Source: an uncultured Clostridia bacterium
GTDB taxonomy: Bacteria; Bacillota; Clostridia; Oscillospirales; Oscillospiraceae
DNA: 10,841 nucleotides
Assembly (NCBI GenBank): GCA_947177115.1
Contig: CAMWTG010000070.1
Location: forward strand, 1-10,841
Reading direction: 5' to 3'
The stretch's first letter is position 1; the number at the start of each line of letters is the position of its first letter. The notes below the pieces were generated by a model, which was given only the letters and a program-made list of their open reading frames with translations, made no database searches and was not told the DNA's origin. Below are positions 5,293 to 10,841 of the stretch, in pieces. The translations under genes were made by a program, and so were the position numbers.

Positions 5293-6087
5293 CTAATCCT
5301 TTTTATAATTCGGTCCAAACTGCAATTCATCCAAATTCATGATCCGCGTAGCGGAAACATCCTCCGGCTCATCCTCGGCAAAGGGATCATCGGCCTCCTC
5401 CGGCTCCGCCCCGGCGGCGGGGCCGGCCGGCGCAAAGGCGCTGATGGCCTGGAGCAGATCATCGTGGTTGAAATCCTCCTCTTCGGGGGCAGAGACCTCT
5501 CCAGCGGGAGCGGAGACCTCCTCCTGCACTTCCGGAACCGGCGGCACCACCTGGATCACAGGCTCCGGCTTGGGCTCCTCTATGGGCAGCTCCGGCAGCA
5601 GCTCCAGCTGAGCCAGCTCCTCGTTGCACACCGCCCGGACGTCCCGGATAAAGGCCCGCAGCTGCTCCTGCCCAATGGTCAGGCGCTTGCGCTCCGTCTC
5701 CAGCTCCTTGTCCACCTGGAACTGCACCGATGACAGGCGGTGCTCCTCCTCCGCGATCTGCTGCTTCAAATCGGACAAACGCTTCTCCGCATCGGCGGAT
5801 GCCTCGGCAATCAGCTTATCCCGCTTCTGCTCCGCCTCGCTGAGCATGGCGGTAGACATCTTCTGGGCCGCCAGGAGGGTGGAGCGGATGGCATCCTCCG
5901 ATTCCCGGTACTCGCTCATTTTTTCCACCGTCATCTTCAGCTTGGCCTTCAATGCGGCGTTTTCCTTGTAAAGGGCGGCGTAGTCCTCCGTCAGCTTGTC
6001 CAGAAAATCATCCACCGATGCCATGTTGTAGCCGCCCATCACCGACTTGGCAAAGGTGCAGTTCGCCACTTCCTGCGGGGTCATCAT
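5293..6087 (-). CDS. divIVA: DivIVA-domain cell-pole / division protein
   Basis: The product is 264 aa. Residues 3-60 form the DivIVA membrane-binding domain (MTPQEVANCTFAKSVMGGYN, then VDDFLDKLTEDYAALYKENA). A long coiled coil runs from about 35 to 165, followed by a Pro/Glu-rich acidic linker (about 165-240) and a short C-terminal motif (IMNLDELQFGPNY). DivIVA recognises negative membrane curvature at septa and poles and recruits division or envelope proteins. The membrane-insertion loop of B. subtilis DivIVA has Phe-Arg (F17-R18) before Gly-Tyr; here the position reads Met-Gly-Gly-Tyr, so membrane contact may differ. Two adjacent ATGs (6087, 6084) exist; AGGAGG ten bases upstream favours the first. 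It follows sepF after a 220-base gap and ends in a strong terminator. The pairing with sepF supports a division role. Confidence 0.9.
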   Translation of the reverse strand: MMTPQEVANCTFAKSVMGGYNMASVDDFLDKLTEDYAALYKENAALKAKLKMTVEKMSEYRESEDAIRSTLLAAQKMSTAMLSEAEQKRDKLIAEASADAEKRLSDLKQQIAEEEHRLSSVQFQVDKELETERKRLTIGQEQLRAFIRDVRAVCNEELAQLELLPELPIEEPKPEPVIQVVPPVPEVQEEVSAPAGEVSAPEEEDFNHDDLLQAISAFAPAGPAAGAEPEEADDPFAEDEPEDVSATRIMNLDELQFGPNYKKD

Positions 6088-6307
6088 TTGTGCTTTCCCT
6101 CCTAATTCCAGTGCAGCAGCTTAAAAAGCCTCGCAGCGTTTCGCGCCCGCAGGCGCAAAGCAAATTTTCATCGTTTTTCAAGGACCTCCGCCCTGAAAAA
6201 CACCTCCCGCGCAGCAAGCGTCAAAGGGCCCGCCGAAGGCGGACGGCCGGGACGCAGAGCGATGCGCGAGCCTCCTCAAACGAAATGGCGCGGCCATTCC
6301 ATTTGAC
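6088..6307. other. 220-bp structured intergenic region between sepF and divIVA
   Basis: No gene is supported here. Minus-strand order: a 6-bp AATGGC/GCCATT hairpin close to the sepF stop; GTCCGCC/GGCGGGC with a TTC loop; an 11-bp hairpin GTTTTTCAGGG/CCTTGAAAAAC (6201-6191 with 6183-6173, one G-U pair, 7-base loop); GCGCC/GGCGC; then the divIVA Shine-Dalgarno. None is followed by a proper T tract. In Bacillus ylmG and ylmH occupy this position; no trace of either was found. Confidence 0.55.
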
Positions 6308-6763
6308 TTAAAAATACATCCCGTTGCTCTCCAGCTCATCAATCAGGTCGCCCTGGATGTCCACGGAGTAGGGTGTGATGATGTACGTGTTGGCGGCCAC
6401 CTTTTTGATCTTGCCCTCCCCCGCGTAGGCCACGCCGGAGAGGAAATCAATGAGGCGCCGGGCAATATCCTTATGGGTGGACTCCAGGTTCACCACCACC
6501 GTCCGCTTCTCCTTCAGATGGTCGGCGATCTCGCTGGCTGCCTCAAAACGCTCCGGCTTTACCAGCACCACCTTCAGCTGGGTAGTGGCATGGATATTAA
6601 CCACCTTGCCCCGGCCTCTGTCAATGGAGCTGCCGCCCCGGTCCATGCCGCGGGGACGCTCATCGATAAAAGGCGAGTCCCGGTCGTCAAAAATCTCATC
6701 GTAATCATCGTCCTCATCGCTGAGGGGGCTGATCATCCTCTTGATGTTGTCAAACAAGCTCAT
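6308..6763 (-). CDS. sepF: Cell division protein SepF
   Basis: This 151-aa protein has the three usual parts. A short amphipathic N-terminal helix (MSLFDNIKRMISPL) binds membrane. A disordered acidic linker covers about 15-50 (DEDDDYDEIFDD..., then RGGSSIDRGRG). The SepF core domain spans about 52-130: VVNIHATTQLKVVLVKPERF, HLKEKRTVVVNLE, RRLIDFLSGVAYAGEG, TYIITPYSVDI. SepF forms rings and tethers FtsZ to the membrane with or instead of FtsA. The length is normal and no motif is missing. The ATG at 6763 has GGGAGG eight bases upstream, and the yggS stop lies only 15 bases before it, so the two are almost certainly co-transcribed. Confidence 0.96.
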   Translation of the reverse strand: MSLFDNIKRMISPLSDEDDDYDEIFDDRDSPFIDERPRGMDRGGSSIDRGRGKVVNIHATTQLKVVLVKPERFEAASEIADHLKEKRTVVVNLESTHKDIARRLIDFLSGVAYAGEGKIKKVAANTYIITPYSVDIQGDLIDELESNGMYF

Positions 6764-6778
6764 GGCGGAAACCTCCCG

Positions 6779-7474
6779 TTATTGGCTATACTGTCTATGC
6801 CCAAAGATGGCGGAACCCACCCGGACCATCGTGGCCCCAGCGGCTATAGCATCCTCAAAGTCGTCACTCATTCCCATGGACAGATAGATAAAACCATTAT
6901 CATACAAATTTCGGCTTATGTCAACATAAAGCTGGGCAACTTTTGCAAAATAGGGCAAATTTCCGTGGGGTTTCTCCGCAATGGGCGGAATCGTCATCAA
7001 ACCGCGCACACAAATATGGGAAAGTGTGCGCGCTTTTTCCGCCGCCGGGTACAGCGCCTGAGGGGAGAAGCCGCTCTTGCTCGCCTCTCCGCCGATGTTC
7101 ACCTCCAGCAGCACGTTCTGGGTGATCCCCAGCTTTTCCGCCTGCCGGTGGATCTCCTCCAGCAGCTCCACGGAGCCCGCCGACTGGATCAGCGCGGCCC
7201 TCCCCACCACCTGGCGCACCTTGTTGCGCTGAAGATGGCCGATGAAGTGCAGGGGCGCGCCATCGTAGGCGTTCTCGGCCAGCTTTGCCGTCATCTCCTG
7301 GACCCGGTTCTCCCCCAGGGCATCGATACCGGCGGCAATGGCCTCCCGGCAGGCGCCGGCGCCGTTCATCTTGCTGGCGCCCACCAGCAGGATCTCCGCC
7401 GGATCCCGTCCCGCCGCTTTGGCGGCCCGGGCCATCCGGTCCCGGATCATCTGGATATTTTCCGCAATGCTCAT
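6779..7474 (-). CDS. yggS: YggS/PLPBP family pyridoxal-phosphate-binding protein
   Basis: The product is 231 aa, a single-domain alanine-racemase-like TIM barrel. Lys35 in LLVGASKMN is the expected PLP Schiff-base lysine. Further family signatures are GENRVQE, HFIGHLQRNKV, LLEVNIGGEASKSGF, RGLMTIPP, and the phosphate-binding end SMGMSDDFEDAI...VRVGSAIFG. The family balances B6 vitamers and has no known catalytic reaction. Sitting directly before sepF is the standard Firmicutes/Actinobacteria arrangement (ylmE in Bacillus). The ATG abuts the stop codon of the upstream HlyD-like gene (TAA then ATG), with GAAAGGTGGT inside that gene's last codons as its Shine-Dalgarno. Confidence 0.96.
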   Translation of the reverse strand: MSIAENIQMIRDRMARAAKAAGRDPAEILLVGASKMNGAGACREAIAAGIDALGENRVQEMTAKLAENAYDGAPLHFIGHLQRNKVRQVVGRAALIQSAGSVELLEEIHRQAEKLGITQNVLLEVNIGGEASKSGFSPQALYPAAEKARTLSHICVRGLMTIPPIAEKPHGNLPYFAKVAQLYVDISRNLYDNGFIYLSMGMSDDFEDAIAAGATMVRVGSAIFGHRQYSQ

Positions 7475-8773
7475 TTACTGGACCACCTTTCCGTCATACA
7501 ACTCCGCCGCAGCGGTGATCACCTGGTCCCCCGCCCGGAGGCGGCGGCTCTCCCTTGCCTGTTCCGAGAGGAAAGACCGCAGCGCCTCCTCGTCCGGAGC
7601 CACCAGGATGTACTCGTCCTCCTGCCACAGCACTTTCACCGGCTTGAGCCGGGCGGTGTCTCCCCAGAGGCAGTACACGCCCGTTACCGGCTGGGTCTTG
7701 GGATTCCCCTGGCTGTCCAGAACAGGCTCTCCGTTCTCATCGGTCACCTGCTGGTTGCCCACCCGGACGGCGCTGCGGGGCACCCGGATGCCATCGAAGC
7801 TCTCAAAGATCACCTGGGCGTTCTGATGGCGCAGAAGGGTGGCCAGCTGGAGGTACTGCCGGGAGGTAAAAATCACTACCCGCCGTCCGCCCTCCTCGGC
7901 GCTGATGCCGGACACCTTCATGGTCACATCCCGGTCCAGCCCCTTCTGAAACCGGAGTTTCGCGGAGCCGCCTACCTGGAGCCGCTTCACATCCTCGCTG
8001 CGCATCAGCGTCACAAAGGACCACTCATCGCCGTAGATCATCTTTCCCACGCCGGAAACGGAGCCGGGCGTGATATTCCGGTAATCGGAGGGGGTCATTT
8101 CCTGAATGCTCTCCGGGGTCAGCACGGCCTCATAGCCGTCCACCAGCCCGGAAAACAGCCCCGCCTTAGGCGCGGAGACGCGGGTGACGTCCGCCTCCGC
8201 AGAGGCGGTCAGACTGCTGATCCGGCTCTGCAGCGACTCAATGGACGCCTCCAGTCCGTCTGCGCCGGTATAGGCGTATCCACGGCGCAGCACAGCGGTC
8301 CGGAGAGTCTGTCCCACATCGGCTGCCTCCTTGGTGCTGCCCGCAGCCAGGGCGCTATGGAATTCGGAGAGGGCATTGGCGATCTCATCGTCCAAGCGGG
8401 CGGTGGCCTGACTGCCCGCGGCCAGGGACTGGGCATACCGGAGCTGATCCAGCTGGCCGGTAAGCTCCCGGAGGGCGTTGGCATCGCTGAGGGCCTGGGC
8501 AGTGGGATAGACCAGGGCCACCGTGCCGCCCCGGCTCACCCGTTCCCCCTCTCCCCGGGAGGAATAGACCAGCTCGCCGCCGCCCTCCAGGGTCTCCTCA
8601 TCCCGCACCACATAGCCGGAGACCGTTACCGCGTCCTCGCCGGTATAGCTGAAAGCCAGGGTGGTGGTATAGGGGTCGTTGAAGTAAGCGGCCATGTTCA
8701 CGCCGAAGTAGACCAGTACCGTCAGAAAGATGGCGGACATCATCAATTTTGTCGCAAGGGTGCTGTTTTTCAT
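7475..8773 (-). CDS. HlyD-like membrane-anchored adaptor protein
   Basis: The protein is 432 aa with one N-terminal transmembrane helix (about 8-30) and a long extracellular part. Residues about 48-92 look like half of a barrel-sandwich (lipoyl-like) domain (VSGYVVRDEETL...GERVSRGGTVALVY). Residues 93-195 form a helical hairpin, 197-215 the returning half (VSAPKAGLFSGLVDGYE), then beta-barrel segments (MIYGDEWSFVTLM, VGGSAKLRF, IRVPRSAVRV). This is the layout of HlyD/membrane-fusion adaptors. No exporter or ABC protein is adjacent. It sits between hfq and yggS-sepF-divIVA, 45 bases after hfq and abutting yggS, so it is operonic with division genes. A role in the envelope or at the septum is possible but unproven. 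The ATG at 8773 has only a weak purine-rich ribosome site (AAAGAGA), so translation may depend on coupling or be low. Confidence 0.8.
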   Translation of the reverse strand: MKNSTLATKLMMSAIFLTVLVYFGVNMAAYFNDPYTTTLAFSYTGEDAVTVSGYVVRDEETLEGGGELVYSSRGEGERVSRGGTVALVYPTAQALSDANALRELTGQLDQLRYAQSLAAGSQATARLDDEIANALSEFHSALAAGSTKEAADVGQTLRTAVLRRGYAYTGADGLEASIESLQSRISSLTASAEADVTRVSAPKAGLFSGLVDGYEAVLTPESIQEMTPSDYRNITPGSVSGVGKMIYGDEWSFVTLMRSEDVKRLQVGGSAKLRFQKGLDRDVTMKVSGISAEEGGRRVVIFTSRQYLQLATLLRHQNAQVIFESFDGIRVPRSAVRVGNQQVTDENGEPVLDSQGNPKTQPVTGVYCLWGDTARLKPVKVLWQEDEYILVAPDEEALRSFLSEQARESRRLRAGDQVITAAAELYDGKVVQ

Positions 8774-8818
8774 GGTATGTATCTCTTTCTCTCCGGGAGC
8801 CGTTGGGGCGCGTTCAGC

Positions 8819-9055
8819 TTACAGGGTATCTTCCCATTCCGTCAGGTCCACCTCCCGGGCAGGGCTGACGGTGGAGATGGCGTGCTTGTAGATCAGGTTC
8901 TGCTTGCCATCGGCGGTGAGGACCACGGTAAAGGAGTCGAATCCGGTGATGACGCCCCGCATCTGGAATCCGTTCATCAGGAACAGGGTGACCGGGGTCT
9001 CCGTCCGCCGGACGGATGCAAGGAACACATCCTGCAGGTTGGGTGATTTGCTCAT
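8819..9055 (-). CDS. hfq: RNA chaperone Hfq
   Basis: This is a 78-aa Sm-like protein of normal length. Sm1 is [25 protein letters not shown] and Sm2 contains the diagnostic YKHAIST. Gln8 (NLQDVFL) and the Lys-His of YKHAIST are the proximal-face U-binding residues. The rim reads RRTE (16-19), two arginines followed by Thr-Glu, less basic than RRER of E. coli. Hfq hexamers bind sRNA and A-rich or U-rich mRNA segments; in Gram-positives its effect on sRNA annealing varies. It follows miaA after 57 bases, a conserved order. The start has AGAGAGGT upstream. Confidence 0.97.
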   Translation of the reverse strand: MSKSPNLQDVFLASVRRTETPVTLFLMNGFQMRGVITGFDSFTVVLTADGKQNLIYKHAISTVSPAREVDLTEWEDTL

Positions 9056-9112
9056 GGTTGTCTACCTCTCTTTTGTATGTAGTCGGGTTCCGGAGGCTTG
9101 TCCGGCCCGAGG

Positions 9113-10057
9113 CTATTGTAGACCCTCTGCAGTGAGGATTTCTGTCGCAATTTGGAAGGCGGATGCAAAGTTTCGTTCTTTTTCCCACAAAATCCAGTGA
9201 ATGGCCGGATTCCGGCGCAGCCAGGTCAGCTGCCGCTTGGCATACTGCCGGGAGCGCAGCTTGATCTCCTCCGCCGCCTCCTCCAGAGTCCGCTCCCCCT
9301 CCAGAGCGGGGAGCAGCTCCTTGTAGCCGATGGCCTGAAGGGCGGTGGAGTTCCGGGGGACCCCCGCGTCCCGGAGGGTCCGGACCTCCTCCGGCAGGCC
9401 CTCCTCCATCATCCGGTCCACTCGCTGGCCGATCAGCGCTTTCATATCCTCACGATCCCGGAAGGCCAGGCCGATGTAGACAGGGTCATATTTCCCCGGC
9501 AGCGCCTGGGTCTCGGCGTTGTGCCGGGAGATGGTCTTCCCGGTCTCCCGGTAGACCTCCAGCGCCCGGAGGATCCGTTTGGTGTCGGCGGGGTGGAGCT
9601 TTCCGGCGGAAACCGGGTCCACCTGCCGCAGCTGGGCGAGCAGGGGCTCCACACCGCCTGCCGCCAGCTCCCGCTCCAGCTCCCGGCGGACCGCGCCGCC
9701 GGAGGAACCGGGGGCGAATGTCCGGCCCGCAATGAGCGCGTCCAGGTATAATCCCGTCCCCCCAACCAGCACAGGAAGCTTTTTTCTTGCCAGGATATCC
9801 CGGACGCAGCGGTCTGCGGCTTCGACAAACCGCGCCACGGACCAGTCCTCGCCGGGGTCAGCCACGGCGACCATGTGGTGGGGGACGCCCTCCGTTTCCT
9901 CCGCCGTTGGGGCGGCGGTGCCAATGGTCATGCCTCTGTAGATTTGCATCGAGTCGATGCTGACCACTTCTCCGTTGAATGCCTTGGCCAATAAAACGCC
10001 CATTTTCGTTTTGCCGCAGGCGGTAGGGCCCACAATGCAGAGGACTTTTGGCGGCAT
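9113..10057 (-). CDS. miaA: tRNA dimethylallyltransferase MiaA
   Basis: The enzyme (314 aa) transfers a dimethylallyl group to N6 of A37 in tRNAs reading UNN codons. The P-loop GPTACGKT is at residues 10-17. IDSMQIYRGMTIGTAAP (from about 34) carries the Asp of the catalytic site. PHHMVAVADPGEDWSVARF and GGTGLYLDALI (99-109) are family blocks. The tRNA-binding end includes ALQAIGYKEL and RQYAKRQLTWLRR. All key residues are present. I chose the ATG at 10057 because AAAGGAGG precedes it and the P-loop is then at the usual distance. The frame continues upstream to 10168 with a basic, unmatched 37-residue stretch and no good ribosome site. The gap to mutL is 127 bases. Confidence 0.97.
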   Translation of the reverse strand: MPPKVLCIVGPTACGKTKMGVLLAKAFNGEVVSIDSMQIYRGMTIGTAAPTAEETEGVPHHMVAVADPGEDWSVARFVEAADRCVRDILARKKLPVLVGGTGLYLDALIAGRTFAPGSSGGAVRRELERELAAGGVEPLLAQLRQVDPVSAGKLHPADTKRILRALEVYRETGKTISRHNAETQALPGKYDPVYIGLAFRDREDMKALIGQRVDRMMEEGLPEEVRTLRDAGVPRNSTALQAIGYKELLPALEGERTLEEAAEEIKLRSRQYAKRQLTWLRRNPAIHWILWEKERNFASAFQIATEILTAEGLQ

Positions 10058-10184
10058 CAGGGCCCCTCCTTTGCTGTGCCTGCGGTATCGCAGACAGTTT
10101 GTTATCCGCCGGACCGATGCAAGGGCGGGCACCGCTCTCCCCTGCACGTCTGGCGGTAAATGTGACATCTCTTATACGGACCCT

Positions 10185-10841
10185 TTACGCCCGCTTGAAC
10201 ATCTTCTCGATCTCATATTTCGACAGCTTCACCTTGACCGGCCTCCCATGGGGGCAGTACTGGACCTCCCCGCTCTGCACTTTCTCGATCAAAACCTTCA
10301 GCTCGGCGGGATCGGAGGTCCACCCCCCTTTGATCGATGCTTTGCAGGCCATGGTGTGCAGCATCACATCTCTTGCCGCGGCGGGGTCCGCCCCGCCGGC
10401 GGTCAGCAGCTTTTCGGACAGTTCCTCCAACGTCTCCCGCACAAGCCCTGTGTCCAGGTCCGAGGGGATCCCCCGGACCATCAGGCACCCCGTGCCAAAA
10501 TCCTCCGCCTCAAAACCGAATTCCTCCAAAAGGGGAAGGTTCTCCAGCAAAACGGCGTATTGCTCCCCAGGCAGGTCCACTGCCAGCGGGGCCAGCAGCT
10601 GCTGGCGCATGACGGGTTCCGCGCCGGCCTTCATGCGGTCAAAATTGATCCGCTCATGGGCGGCGTGCTTGTCAATGAGCCACACATTGTCCCCATCCTC
10701 GGCAATAATATATGTGCGGAGGACCTCCCCGGCAAACCGCCAGGGGGCGGGGCCAATGGCAAAGGACGTCTGCTCCGGGGCCGGTTCGGGCGCCGCCTCC
10801 GCCGGCCTTACCGGTTCAGCGGCCGGAGCCTCCTCCCGTAC
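10185..10841 (-). CDS. mutL: DNA mismatch repair protein MutL, C-terminal part (runs off the window)
   Basis: The frame is open from the window edge to TAA at 10185, giving 218 residues. The first 25 or so are a Pro/Ala/Glu-rich linker (EAPAAEPVRPAEAAPEPAPE), joining the missing N-terminal ATPase. The rest is the MutL dimerisation/endonuclease domain. The metal-binding motif reads DKHAAHERINFD, then MACKASIKGGW and CPHGRPV near the end. These three motifs mark an endonuclease-type MutL, as in bacteria that lack MutH and Dam. In the DQHA(x)2E(x)4E pattern this copy has Lys at position 2 and Asp instead of the last Glu, conservative for metal binding. Upstream genes, probably mutS, are outside the window. 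Confidence 0.96.
   Translation of the reverse strand, partial: VREEAPAAEPVRPAEAAPEPAPEQTSFAIGPAPWRFAGEVLRTYIIAEDGDNVWLIDKHAAHERINFDRMKAGAEPVMRQQLLAPLAVDLPGEQYAVLLENLPLLEEFGFEAEDFGTGCLMVRGIPSDLDTGLVRETLEELSEKLLTAGGADPAAARDVMLHTMACKASIKGGWTSDPAELKVLIEKVQSGEVQYCPHGRPVKVKLSKYEIEKMFKRA

Noticed and set aside
6473..9046. Plus-strand open frame of 857 codons opposite hlyD-like, yggS and sepF
   Set aside because: It is the antisense shadow of three well-supported minus-strand genes in GC-rich sequence; its translation is rich in His, Gly, Arg and Leu and matches no family.
10058..10168. N-terminal extension of MiaA by 37 residues
   Set aside because: No Shine-Dalgarno at the upstream ATG, while AAAGGAGG precedes the ATG at 10057, which puts the P-loop at the usual distance from the start.

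Overview
The window looks like a chromosomal segment of a high-GC, monoderm Clostridia, most likely Oscillospiraceae (Flavonifractor/Lawsonibacter-like). Evidence is the mutL-miaA-hfq order, an adjacent yggS-sepF-divIVA division block, a divergent 'GGY-MASVDDFLD' type DivIVA, strong AGGAGG ribosome binding sites, and PadR/DUF2812 and DUF4349 genes. This placement is inference from gene content; no marker gene settles it. Nearly every gene is on the minus strand, so transcription runs from high to low coordinates.

Right block (10841 to 5293), in transcription order: 3' part of mutL (mismatch repair), miaA (tRNA A37 dimethylallyltransferase), hfq (RNA chaperone), an HlyD-like membrane-anchored adaptor protein, yggS (PLP homeostasis), sepF (FtsZ membrane anchor), a 220-bp structured gap where ylmG/ylmH would sit in Bacillus, and divIVA. 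The block closes with a 13-bp bidirectional terminator directly after the divIVA stop codon.

Central island (about 5261 to 4135): a gene-poor, hairpin-rich stretch. It holds one plus-strand small gene (79 aa, DUF6809-like, about 49% GC), a head-to-head truncated XRE-type helix-turn-helix gene on the minus strand, a 12-bp inverted repeat that includes the small gene's Shine-Dalgarno, and several long perfect hairpins on both flanks. It reads as remnant or cargo of mobile DNA inserted between housekeeping blocks.

Left block (4134 to 1): a HAD-family phosphatase followed by a DUF4349 membrane lipoprotein (probably co-transcribed), a GC-rich terminator, then a PadR-DUF2812-APH-like kinase operon. 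The PadR gene has a near-consensus sigma-A promoter (TTGACA-17-TATATT) whose spacer contains two copies of TCGATATT. A third copy lies in the untranslated leader inside a perfect 12-bp palindrome. This is strong sequence evidence for autoregulation. The three genes are tightly packed (ATGA overlap, then a stop codon embedded in the next Shine-Dalgarno).

No tRNA, rRNA, CRISPR array or intact transposase was seen. The most unusual material is the PadR operator/promoter, the truncated XRE/DUF6809 island with its paired hairpins, and the sepF-divIVA gap.
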